Source: Novosphingobium sp. ST904 (lineage in GTDB: Bacteria; Pseudomonadota; Alphaproteobacteria; Sphingomonadales; Sphingomonadaceae). From it: a DNA stretch of 64,000 nt. The translations under genes were made by a program, and so were the position numbers. The stretch covers positions 27,798-91,797 of the forward strand of contig NZ_LGJH01000146.1 of the NCBI RefSeq assembly GCF_001298105.1, read 5' to 3'. Positions 52,204 through 60,976 of the stretch are shown here, piece after piece; position 1 is the stretch's first letter; every line of letters begins with the position of its first letter. The notes under the pieces are model-generated. The model was given only the letters and a program-made list of their open reading frames with translations. It was not told the DNA's origin and ran no database searches.

Positions 52204-53873
52204 ACGCACCGGCCTTCATCGTGCTGCTTGCCGCCGCCCTCATTCCCTCCACGCCCGATCTGGGCAAGGCCGAAGGTCGGTGCCGGCCGAACGAGAGCGG
52301 TCCAGCCTTCGTCGTCGAGCCCGTAGGCCTCAAGGACAGGAGCGGCAGGCTCCGGCTGGAGGTCTACCCCGCCAACGAGAAAGACTTCCTTGCCGACGAC
52401 AACGTCCTCGTCAGCGCCGGGAAGACGTTCCGCCGCGTCGAGGCGGCGTTGCCTTCCAGCGGCGTCCCGAGCCTTTGCATCCGTGTGCCCGCACCCGGCA
52501 CTTACGCCGTCAGCCTGCTTCACGACCGCGACGACGACCGCAAGTTCGACTGGAAGATCGACGGTATCGGCTTCTCAGGCAATCCGAAGCTGGGTTGGGG
52601 CAAGCCGAACGTGCGCAAGGCGAGCGCCGCCGCCGGCACGGGGCTCACGAGCCTGCGCATCGTCATGAATTACCGCAGCGGGCTCGGTGTCGCGCCCCTT
52701 CAGGCAAAGGTCTTGAGACAAATGAAAATCGTCGACGTCTGTGCCTTCTATTCGCCCCACGGCGGCGGCGTACGCACTTACGTGGAACAGAAGCTGCGGA
52801 TCGGCCCGGCCATGGGCCATGAGATCGTCATCCTTGCCCCCGGGGACGAGGATGCTGTGATCGAACGTGGCCCCGGCGCCCGCATCGTCCTGGTAAAAAG
52901 CCCGCGCTTCCCGCTGGACCGGAAGTACTGGTACTTCAACGAGCCCGATCGGCTCCACGCCGCGCTCGATGCCGAAGCGCCCGATTTCGTGGAGGCGACA
53001 TCACCCTGGCGGAGTGCCGGGCTGGTGGCGGACTGGCCGGGCGATGCACCGCGCAGTCTGGTCATGCATGCCGATCCGCTGTCCGCTTACGCCTATCGCT
53101 GGCTCGGCAACGTCTTCTCTCGCGAGACCATAGACCGGCAGTTCTCGGTATTCTGGGAGCACCTGCGCCGCCACAGTCGCCGGTTCGATCACGTCGTCTG
53201 CGCCAACAGCGATCTTGCAAGGCGGCTTGGCGAAGGCGGCGTATCGCATACCGTGACGATCCCGATGGGTGTCGAGGGAGGCTGCTTCTCGCCCGCTCAC
53301 CGAGACCCTGCGCTTCGGGCCGAATTGCTCACGGCCTGCGAACTGCCGGAGAGCGCCGCGCTCTTGCTTGCGGTTGGCCGTCTCGCACCCGAAAAGCGCT
53401 GGCCGCTGGTGATCGATGCTGTGGGCATGGCAAGCCAACGGACGCCAATCGGCCTCGTCATGCTGGGCGAAGGCCGCGAGCAGCGCACGATCCTGCGTCA
53501 CATCGCCGGCAATCCGCATGTCCGCCTCTTTGCACCCGAGCGCGAGCGCGCGGCATTCGCCCGCATCATGGCGAGTGCCGATGCCCTGGTGCACGGCTGC
53601 GAGGCGGAGACCTTCTGCATGACAGCTGCAGAGGCCCGTGCAAGCGGCACTCCGGTGATCGTCCCGGACGCGGGCGGCGCGGCGGACCATGCAGCAGGAG
53701 GCGCGGGCCGGACTTATGCCGCCGCCGATGCGCAGGCCGCAGCCGAAGCGATCCTCGCCGTCGTGCAGGAGCGGCCCCGCCCTGCGGTCACCGCAAGGAC
53801 CATGGACGCCCACTTCGAAGACCTGTTCGCGGCTTATGCAGCCTGCCTCGACAAGCGCCGCAAGGCAGCTTGA
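52200..53873 (+). CDS. DUF2141 domain joined to GT4 glycosyltransferase (apparent fusion)
   Basis: 557 aa in one frame. Residues 1-20 are a signal peptide; about 25-160 is a DUF2141 domain (RLRLEVYPANEKDF, GTYAVSLLHDRDDDRKFDWK, GFSGNPKLGWGKPNV). From MKIVDVCAFYSPHGGGV (Met175, 52722) it is a complete GT4 enzyme with GGGVRTYVEQK, VGRLAPEKRWPLVIDA, EGREQR and a C-terminal E-rich motif. DUF2141 proteins are exported whereas GT4 enzymes use cytosolic nucleotide sugars, so a true fusion is topologically odd. In the next frame a TGA lies at 52714-52716, 5 bp before ATG 52722; a one-base error in the DUF2141 part would yield two normal adjacent genes. Confidence 0.85.
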   Translation: MNAPAFIVLLAAALIPSTPDLGKAEGRCRPNESGPAFVVEPVGLKDRSGRLRLEVYPANEKDFLADDNVLVSAGKTFRRVEAALPSSGVPSLCIRVPAPGTYAVSLLHDRDDDRKFDWKIDGIGFSGNPKLGWGKPNVRKASAAAGTGLTSLRIVMNYRSGLGVAPLQAKVLRQMKIVDVCAFYSPHGGGVRTYVEQKLRIGPAMGHEIVILAPGDEDAVIERGPGARIVLVKSPRFPLDRKYWYFNEPDRLHAALDAEAPDFVEATSPWRSAGLVADWPGDAPRSLVMHADPLSAYAYRWLGNVFSRETIDRQFSVFWEHLRRHSRRFDHVVCANSDLARRLGEGGVSHTVTIPMGVEGGCFSPAHRDPALRAELLTACELPESAALLLAVGRLAPEKRWPLVIDAVGMASQRTPIGLVMLGEGREQRTILRHIAGNPHVRLFAPERERAAFARIMASADALVHGCEAETFCMTAAEARASGTPVIVPDAGGAADHAAGGAGRTYAAADAQAAAEAILAVVQERPRPAVTARTMDAHFEDLFAAYAACLDKRRKAA

Positions 53874-53881
53874 GTTAGAGC

Positions 53882-55327
53882 CTACTGGCTCTGCTGCCAC
53901 CCCCCGCCAAGTGCGAGGAACACCGCGATCTGGTCATCCACCAGAGCCGCTTCGGCAGCGGCATGGTTGACCTGCGCCGTCGCCAGCGCACCTTGCGCAC
54001 TTAGCAGATTGAGGAAGTCGCTGCGACCGAAGCGGAACAGCTTGCCCGCCTGCTGCGCGGAAAGACCTGCGCTGTCGCTCGCCCGGCCAAGCGCGTCGGT
54101 CCGGTCGGCATCGCGGGCGTAAGTCTCCAGCGCAGTCTCGGTGCCGCGCAGGGCGTCCAGTACGGTCTGGTCGAACTTCGCGATATCGGCTTCGACCTGG
54201 GCGTTGGCCGCGTCGATCCGCGCGTGAATGATCGGGCGATTGGGGAATGACCAGCTCAGCAACGGCCCAAGGCTGAAGCCGAAACTGTGCGTCTTGCCGA
54301 TATTCTCCAGCTTGCCGTCGTTGATGATCCCGCCGCCGATGCTGACCGTCGGGTAAAGATCGGCGGTTGCGACCCCGATGCGCGCCGTATCGCCAGCAAT
54401 CGTGCGCTCGGCCTGGCGAATGTCCGGACGTCGCCGGATCAGCGCCGCACCATCGCCCACCGGCATCGGCTGCGAAAGTCGCGGAAGCGTAGCGCAGCCT
54501 TCGACTTCCCTTGGATAGTCAGCGGGTGCCCTGCCGAGCAAGGTTGCCAGCAGGTAAAGCGCCGACTGGCGCTTGGCCTGGAACGCCGGAAGGTTGGCCC
54601 GGCTGCTTTCTACCGCGGTGCGTGCCCGGCTCACATCGAAGGCGGTGCCGCGCCCTCCTCGCTGGAGGCGTCCGGTCGCATCCAGGGTCTGCTGTTGCAG
54701 GGTGATGACTCTCTGGACTGTCGCGATCTGATAATTGGCCGCGCAGACATCGGCGTAAGCCTTGGTCGTGGCTGCCGCCACGCTGATCCGCACGGCGTCT
54801 CGCGCCGCCTCCACCGCTTCGCGGTCAGCAAGACTGCTTTCGATGGCGCGCTTGATCTTGCCGTTCAGGTCGAGCGGATAGGATAGCGTCAATCCCAGAT
54901 CGTACGTCAGCACGCCGGGCATGTTGGTCCCGGCCGAAGTGGTCGAATAGTCTCGCTCGAGATCGGCATCGGCGCCGATAGTCGTGGCCAGCGTCTTCTG
55001 GCCGGTATATTCCCGGATGACGGCGTCCGCCTTGCGCAGGTTCGCGTCCGCCGCCCGGATATTGGCGTTTGCGGCGAGCGCCTGCTCGACAAGACCATCA
55101 AGCCGAGGATCGTCGTAGAGCCGCCACCAGCGGTCCGGCAGTTCGGCTTGCGAGAATGCCTGCCCCTGCCCGGATACGAACGGCCCGTTGGCCGCAGGCG
55201 CACTGGCCACCGAATTTTCAGGCGGCGCATAGTCGGGCCCGGCCGTGGCGCAGCCCGCCAGAAGCGCAGGGCCCAGAAGCGCGGGGGCCAGAAGCGCGGG
55301 GACCAGAAGCGAAACGCGGTTCCTCAT
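53882..55327 (-). CDS. NodT-family outer-membrane factor lipoprotein
   Basis: About 481 aa. The signal peptide contains a short repeated LLAPALLGPALLAG followed by lipobox cysteine (LLAGCATA). Two OEP repeats; RRPDIRQAERTIAGD and ATADLYPTVSIGGG are classic. Last gene of the aromatic-acid efflux operon, with its ATG overlapping the adaptor stop by one base (TGATG). Forms the outer-membrane channel. Confidence 0.92.
   Translation of the reverse strand: MRNRVSLLVPALLAPALLGPALLAGCATAGPDYAPPENSVASAPAANGPFVSGQGQAFSQAELPDRWWRLYDDPRLDGLVEQALAANANIRAADANLRKADAVIREYTGQKTLATTIGADADLERDYSTTSAGTNMPGVLTYDLGLTLSYPLDLNGKIKRAIESSLADREAVEAARDAVRISVAAATTKAYADVCAANYQIATVQRVITLQQQTLDATGRLQRGGRGTAFDVSRARTAVESSRANLPAFQAKRQSALYLLATLLGRAPADYPREVEGCATLPRLSQPMPVGDGAALIRRRPDIRQAERTIAGDTARIGVATADLYPTVSIGGGIINDGKLENIGKTHSFGFSLGPLLSWSFPNRPIIHARIDAANAQVEADIAKFDQTVLDALRGTETALETYARDADRTDALGRASDSAGLSAQQAGKLFRFGRSDFLNLLSAQGALATAQVNHAAAEAALVDDQIAVFLALGGGWQQSQ
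55258..55311. repeat. 15-bp tandem repeat in signal peptide coding region
   Basis: Three full units and one partial of CCAGAAGCGCxGGGx (55258-55272, 55273-55287, 55288-55302, 55303-55311). On the coding strand they give a repeated PALLA/G peptide in the lipoprotein signal. Slippage would change signal-peptide length by five residues without a frameshift. Confidence 0.8.
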
Positions 55328-56280
55328 CACTGCGTCGCCTCCACGGCCGGCGCGGAAGGCGCAGCCTGAACCTGACGCTGAGACAGTGCCTTGGTGCGGC
55401 CGCGTGTTCCGGCACCGGGCTGTTCGATGGTAACGGTCGCCGTGCGGCCGGAAATCAGGTTCACGCCCTTGGGTACTTCGGTTAGGCGCACGCGCACGGG
55501 AATGCGCTGGGCAAGGCGGACCCAGGTGAAGGTGGCATCGACGCTGGGCAACAGGTTGCGCGAATCGGTGCGTGTCGTATCGTTGATCCCTGCCGCAATG
55601 CTTTCGACCACGCCCTTGAGCGGACGCTCCTCACCCATGAGCACGACAGTTACCGGCGAGCCGACATGGATGTTCGGCAGCTTGGTTTCCTCGAAATAGC
55701 CTTCGACACGAATGGAATCGCTGTCGATCAGGGCCATGGCCTGATTGCCGGGCGCCACATAGTCGCCGGGATGCAGATCGAGGTTGGTCACGGTGCCGTT
55801 GACCGAAGCGTGCACGTTGGTGCGGGCAAGGTCGAGCTTGGCCTTGTCTAGCCCGCTGAGCGCCTGGTCGAGCGCAGCGCGGGCCGTGGCGACGGCGGCG
55901 ACGTTCTGCTCATGGGTTTCGGTGGCCACGAGATCGCCAAGCGCCAGGTCGCGCCTGGCCTCGCGCTGGGCCTGTCCCAACCGGGCCTGGGCGCTTGCTA
56001 CTGCCGCCTGCGCCTGCTCCACGGCCAGCGAATAGCGCGGGCGGTCGATCACGAACAGCAGGTCGCCAGCCTTGACCGTCTGGTTGTCCTTCACCTCCAC
56101 CGAAGTGACGAGGCCGCCGATGTCGGGCGTGACGCGCACGACGTCGGCACGGACGCGGCCGTCGCGGGTCCAGGGACTGTCCTCATAATGGCGCCAGAGC
56201 CAGATCGCGATCACGGCGGCAAGAATGACGAGGACAGTGGTGGCAAGGCTGGGCGCGAGCCGGGCAAGAAAGCGCTTCAT
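55327..56280 (-). CDS. HlyD/EmrA-type membrane fusion protein (AaeA-like)
   Basis: 317 aa. Membrane anchor ATTVLVILAAVIAIWLW, lipoyl-type VRVTPDIGGLVTSVEVKDNQ and VHASVNGTVTNLDLHPGDYV, coiled-coil hairpin in between. Start ATG 56280 overlaps the DUF1656 stop (ATGA). Pairs with the FUSC transporter to pump small aromatic acids. Confidence 0.93.
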   Translation of the reverse strand: MKRFLARLAPSLATTVLVILAAVIAIWLWRHYEDSPWTRDGRVRADVVRVTPDIGGLVTSVEVKDNQTVKAGDLLFVIDRPRYSLAVEQAQAAVASAQARLGQAQREARRDLALGDLVATETHEQNVAAVATARAALDQALSGLDKAKLDLARTNVHASVNGTVTNLDLHPGDYVAPGNQAMALIDSDSIRVEGYFEETKLPNIHVGSPVTVVLMGEERPLKGVVESIAAGINDTTRTDSRNLLPSVDATFTWVRLAQRIPVRVRLTEVPKGVNLISGRTATVTIEQPGAGTRGRTKALSQRQVQAAPSAPAVEATQ

Positions 56281-56492
56281 TGGCGGAAACCGATCAAGGG
56301 AGAGGCCCAGACGAGAAGCCCGAGCACGAGGATGTAGAGGCACAGGTCCACCGCCGCACGATAGGCGAACAGGCGGTAGAAACCGATGACATTGGCAATG
56401 CGCATCAGCACCAGGGTGATGACCGAGGCAATGACGGCAAGAACCAGCAAGGTGGGGAGGAAAACCCCGTCGATGGAGACTTCACCCCTCAT
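56277..56492 (-). CDS. DUF1656 small membrane protein (AaeX-like)
   Basis: 71 aa with two transmembrane helices (FLPTLLVLAVIASVITLVLM and AVDLCLYILVLGLLVWASPL). DUF1656 proteins are always found between FUSC transporters and their HlyD adaptor, as here, with ATGA overlaps on both sides. Exact role unknown. Confidence 0.93.
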   Translation of the reverse strand: MRGEVSIDGVFLPTLLVLAVIASVITLVLMRIANVIGFYRLFAYRAAVDLCLYILVLGLLVWASPLIGFRQ

Positions 56493-58539
56493 GCCGCCAG
56501 CGCCTTCGGCGTGGGGCTCGAAGCCGGAAACAGGTTGCGGCGCAAGCTGACCAGACCCAGCGCACCGGCGCGGCTCAAATCGGGGTCTTGGTCGTTCAAC
56601 ACGGCAGTCATGGCGATGTCGATATCCTCAAGCAGGATGGGGTCGGCAGGAGCGGGACGGTCGGGATCCAGGCCGCGATAGTATTCGCCCACTTTCTGAA
56701 GAACTTCCGTAAGCGGCCCGCGTTTGGTCGGCGGAAGGGCAAGGCGCAGTTCGCGCAGTTCGCCGATCGCCACGCCTGTGCGCAGATCCCTCAGGGCGTC
56801 GTAAAGCGGTTGACCGGGGGAACGGCCTGCCATGGCGAGACGGGGGGCCAGCAAGGCGATCCGGTCGAGCATGCGATTGATCCAGGCCCGCACGTCCGGC
56901 GGGCTCATCAGATTTGCGCGCTCGGCGATATCGGCCCACCCTGCCCGCACGGTGCTGCGGATCGCCGCATGGCTCCCCGTCGAGTTGAGCAGGCGGATGA
57001 CGACAATGGCGTAGATGATGCCGACAAGCTGGGCGAGCGCGCCGTTCACGAAACCGGCGAACCCGCCGACATACTGGTCCGAAACGAGAACCGGCGAACC
57101 CAGTCCCAGCAGCATGGGCAAGGCGATGCCGCCCCACCGGGGAGACTGCATAAGCGTTCCCAGCATGAGCAGCATCGGCGCCATGGCAAGGGCATATTCA
57201 AGGAACCCGTCGAGCCGCGGCATTATGACGAAGCCATAGAGCAGCCCGATCAGCGTCGCGATCAGCGTTCCCAGGAAGAACGCGCGCAGCGGGGCAAGCG
57301 GATCGGGAGCAGCCGCGAACAATGCCGTGAAGACACCCGCCAGCATGACCGCCGTGGCTCCTTCATGCCAACCGCTGCCGATCCAGAGAGCACATCCGAT
57401 GCAGATCGTGAAGAATGCGCCGATGGCGCGCGCGTCGCCCCGCCGAAATCGCGGTGCAGTTCACGGCCGCGACGTCCTTCCACGAGTTCGGAAGCACGCG
57501 GACTGATCGGGCGAGTGCTCGGCGTGGAAAGCTGCTCGGCGAGCAGGCGGCAGTCGCGATGGGCGCCGATCAGGGACGCAAGGCGCGAAAGCAGGCTGAG
57601 CAGGATAAGCTCGTCCCACGAGGAATCAGGGCCAACACGCGGTTCCAGCGCGCGGCTGCGCTCCTGAAGCGCGGTGGCCGCGCTCTCGCGCTCGCCGAGC
57701 GGCATCGCGTCGAGCCGGGAAAACCAGTGACGGGTATCGGCCAGCAGGCTCTCGACTTCGGCGGAAATGCTTCCTGCCGCGCGCAATTGCCCGATCCGGT
57801 CCGTCACTGCGGCGCCCCGCGGCATGATGAGCGAGAGCTGGTCCTGCAAGGCGCGTACCGTGCGGATACGCGGCGCGATGCGGGTGCTCTCGTAAGGGAG
57901 GTGAATGGAAAGCTGGTGCAGTTCTGTCACGTCAAGCGCAAGGCGCTGGCGTTCCTTGTCGATTGCCGGGTCGCCATCGAGCAACAGGGAATCGCTCGAC
58001 CAGCGCTCGGCATCGGCGAGAATGTTGGCCACCCGTTGCAGCATGAAAGCGGAAACCGAGCGCGGCAGCACGAGCGCGTGGACGAAACTGCCACAGAGGA
58101 TGCCGATGGTGATTTCCTGCACGCGCAAGGTTGCCACCGTGAAGATCGTGCCGGGAACGTCCACGCTCGGCAGCACGATAAGCACTGCGGTATAGCCGGC
58201 CAGAACAAAGGCATAGGAACGCGGTGTGCGGTCCAGCAGGGAAACGAAGACGCAGAGCGCCAGCCATGCCCCTATCGCGATCGTCAGCAATTCCGGTGCG
58301 TTGACGAGCACGGGCACCATGATGACCGCCATCCCCGCGCCGATGAATGTGCCGATCACGCGGAACATCGCCTTGGACACGACGGCGCCCGCCAACGGCT
58401 GTGCGACAATGTAGGACGTGAGGAAGGCCCAATAAGGACGTTCGAGCCCGATCGACAGCGCGATGTAGATGGCCAGCATCGAGGCCATGTAGGCCTTCAC
58501 GGAAAACAGCGCTGCGTCCAGTCCGAAACGTTTCGTCAT
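56489..58539 (-). CDS. FUSC-family aromatic acid exporter (AaeB-like; frame changes near 57436-57443)
   Basis: About 683 aa when repaired. N-terminal set of five to six helices (SVKAYMASMLAIYIALSIGL, AYIVAQPLAGAVVSKAMFR), a cytosolic middle, and a second helix set (GVFTALFAA, LGTLIATLIGLLYGFVIM). Between the halves one frame reads LHRDFGGATRAPSAH and the other GDARAIGAFFTICIGCALWI; a base missing in the GGCGGGGCG run accounts for it. Proton-driven export of aromatic carboxylic acids such as fusaric or p-hydroxybenzoic acid is the family role. Start overlaps marR stop. Confidence 0.85.
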
Positions 58540-58988
58540 TGCCGGGCGGCGCTTTCCGCAATGCGTGCGGCGATGCGGTCAAGCACGCGCACGACAGTCT
58601 CGACGTCTTCAGTCGGAATGCCATCGAGCAGCGTTGCACGCAACTCGATCAATCGTTTGTCGATCCGTTTTGCGACGATAGATCCTTCTTCGGTCAGCCG
58701 CAGGTGCTTGGCCCGGCGATCGCTGTCGTCGGCATGACGCTCCACCAGGCCTGCGTCTTCGAGCAGGTGCAGCGTGCGGACCAGCGAAGGCTCCGTCACG
58801 TTGATGACGCGCGCCAGATCGCCCTGCCGTACCTCGTCTCCGAGACGAAGCAGGTGAACGAGCGCCCATGCCGAGGAGTTCGAAACTCCCAGGGAGGACA
58901 GGGCCGAATCAGCCATTTGCTGCCAGGAACGCGAAACTGGCCCCAACCTCGCGGCCAGAGCCTTTTCGCTCGATTGTCGTTCTTGCAT
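58536..58988 (-). CDS. MarR-family transcriptional regulator
   Basis: 150 aa from ATG 58988 (a TTG at 59024 would add 12 residues). Winged helix: VRQGDLARVINVTEPSLVRTLHLLEDAGLVERHADDSDRRAKHLRLTEEG, with DxRxK wing motif. First gene of the efflux operon, overlapping the FUSC gene by 4 nt. A palindrome at its 5' end suggests autorepression relieved by a phenolic ligand. Confidence 0.92.
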   Translation of the reverse strand: MQERQSSEKALAARLGPVSRSWQQMADSALSSLGVSNSSAWALVHLLRLGDEVRQGDLARVINVTEPSLVRTLHLLEDAGLVERHADDSDRRAKHLRLTEEGSIVAKRIDKRLIELRATLLDGIPTEDVETVVRVLDRIAARIAESAARQ

Positions 58989-58995
58989 GAGACGG

Positions 58996-59021
58996 GTAAT
59001 TAGAGTGCTAACTAATTCGCG
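58996..59021. promoter_or_regulatory. Probable MarR operator
   Basis: AATTAG-AGTG-CTAACTAATT; core inverted repeat TTAG (59001-59004) / CTAA (59009-59012). It is AT-rich, 8-30 bp upstream of the regulator ATG, and of the size and form typical of MarR sites. Confidence 0.6.
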
Positions 59022-59120
59022 CAAGATGCTTTGACGTGGATTTTATGTCAGTTGCAGTGAGTTTATTGCAATGCCGCATGGGGGTGGCGCAGCCGCAAGG
59101 GCGACGCTAAGCCGCTGCAA

Positions 59121-60878
59121 ATGCCTGCTCTCACCTTCCGGAGAATGCCCTTGCGCCGCTCGTCTCTCGCCCTTGGCCTGTCTGCGCTGATGTTGACGGC
59201 AGCCATGCCCGCCGATGGCAGGACGCCTCATGCCGTCTCCGCGACGGCCGAGCCGACCGGCCAGTCGGCGACGGCACGACATGCCATGGTCGCCGCCGCA
59301 AACCCGCTGGCGGTCAAGGCAGGAGTGGACGTGCTGAAGGCAGGCGGTTCAGCCGTGGACGCAGCGGTCGCAATCCAGGCCGTGCTCGGTCTGGTCGAAC
59401 CACAAAGCTCGGGTCTCGGCGGCGGCTCGTTCATGGTCTACTACGATGCGAAGACGCGCAAGGCGACCGCCTATGACGGCCGCGAAGTCGCCCCGGCCGG
59501 AGCGACGGACCGGCTTTTCCTGGGTGCCGATGGCAAGCGCCTGCCGTTCGTCGACGCGGTGCTCGGGGGCATTTCTACCGGCGTTCCCGGCGCTGTGGCC
59601 ATGCTGGACATGGCCCATCGCGATCACGGCAAGCTGGCGTGGTCGGAATTGTTCGGCGAAGCGCACAAGCTCGCGCAGGACGGCTTTATTGTCAGCCCGC
59701 GGCTCGCCGGAATGATCTCCCAGCGCAAGGCACCACAGGCCTCGGCTCCTGACGCAAGGCGCTACTTCACCAAGGCGGACGGCATGCCATATGCGGCGGG
59801 CGACCGTCTGAAAAACCCGGATTACGCCCGCTCGCTCGAACGGATCGCGAAATTCGGCGCTTCCGGTCTGCTCACCGGCCCAATAGCCCAGCAGATCGTC
59901 GATCGGGTAAGCCAGGGGCCTTATCCCAGTGCGATGACGCTGGCGGACCTTGCCAATTACCGTCCGCGTTCCGGACCGGCCCTGTGCAGCACCTACCGCG
60001 TGTATCTGGTCTGCACGCCGCAGGCTCCTTCCGGCGGGCCGGGCCTTCAGATGGCGCTCGGCATTCTCGAACATACCGACATCGACAAGCGCAACGCCAG
60101 CGATGAAAAGGCATGGTTCGAATTCGCGCAGGCAAGCCGCCTCGCCTATGCCGACCGCGACCGCTATGTCGGCGATCCGGCCTTCGTGAAAGTGCCGCTC
60201 GAAGGTCTGCTCAACCCCTCATACGCTAAGGAGCGCGCGGCGCTGGTGGGCGAAAAAGCTAGGCCGGTCACTTTCGGCAAACCGAAGGGAGCGCCGGAGT
60301 TCGGGCCCGATGGCACCAATGAGCCCGGCGGCACCAGCCATATCGTCATCGTCGATACGCAAGGCAATGTCGTCTCGATGACCACGACGGTTGAAAGCAT
60401 CTTCGGCTCCGGACGCATGGTAGGCGGGTTCTTCCTCAACAACCAGATGACCGATTTCTCGTTCAGCCCGACGGACGACGACGGGGCGAAAGCGGCGAAC
60501 GCGCCGGCCGCCGGCAAGCGTCCGCGTTCCAGCATGGCTCCCACGATCGTCCTGACCCCTCAGCACAAATTCGTCGCTGCCGCCGGCTCGCCCGGTGGCA
60601 GCGCCATTCAGGCCTACAATCTCAAGGTGCTGGTCGCCCTGCTCGACTGGAAGATGTCGCCGCAGGATGCAGTGACGCTGCCCAACCTCGTCGCCAAGGG
60701 CGACACCTACAGTTCGGACGTCTTCCCCGCGCCGATCATGGAGGGGCTGGCGGCAAGGAACATGCCCCTGTCGACCGCAAGGGGCGAGGAATCGGGCCTT
60801 CAGGCGATTGTCGCCACGCCGAACGGCTATATCGGCGGCGCAGATCCCCGGCGCGAAGGCGTGGCAAGAGGGTTCTAG
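59121..60878 (+). CDS. ggt: Gamma-glutamyltransferase
   Basis: 585 aa Ntn-hydrolase with a signal peptide (LALGLSALMLTAAMPADG). Conserved blocks: ANPLAVKAGVDVLKAGGSAVDAA, SSGLGGGSFMVYYD, and the nucleophile Thr405 in GGTSHIVIVD where autocleavage yields two subunits; SMAPTIVL and AAAGSPGGSAI follow. Degrades glutathione and other gamma-glutamyl compounds in the periplasm. Start could be 59121 or ATG 59145. The amino acid permease downstream could import its products. Confidence 0.94.
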   Translation: MPALTFRRMPLRRSSLALGLSALMLTAAMPADGRTPHAVSATAEPTGQSATARHAMVAAANPLAVKAGVDVLKAGGSAVDAAVAIQAVLGLVEPQSSGLGGGSFMVYYDAKTRKATAYDGREVAPAGATDRLFLGADGKRLPFVDAVLGGISTGVPGAVAMLDMAHRDHGKLAWSELFGEAHKLAQDGFIVSPRLAGMISQRKAPQASAPDARRYFTKADGMPYAAGDRLKNPDYARSLERIAKFGASGLLTGPIAQQIVDRVSQGPYPSAMTLADLANYRPRSGPALCSTYRVYLVCTPQAPSGGPGLQMALGILEHTDIDKRNASDEKAWFEFAQASRLAYADRDRYVGDPAFVKVPLEGLLNPSYAKERAALVGEKARPVTFGKPKGAPEFGPDGTNEPGGTSHIVIVDTQGNVVSMTTTVESIFGSGRMVGGFFLNNQMTDFSFSPTDDDGAKAANAPAAGKRPRSSMAPTIVLTPQHKFVAAAGSPGGSAIQAYNLKVLVALLDWKMSPQDAVTLPNLVAKGDTYSSDVFPAPIMEGLAARNMPLSTARGEESGLQAIVATPNGYIGGADPRREGVARGF

Positions 60879-60976
60879 GCGGCGTGGATCGCCCCGCACT
60901 TCCTCCCCACTTCCTCCCCGTTGAAAATAGCGTAGTCATGCCATAGGGGCCGCTGCCTTTCATTCAGGGATACAGC

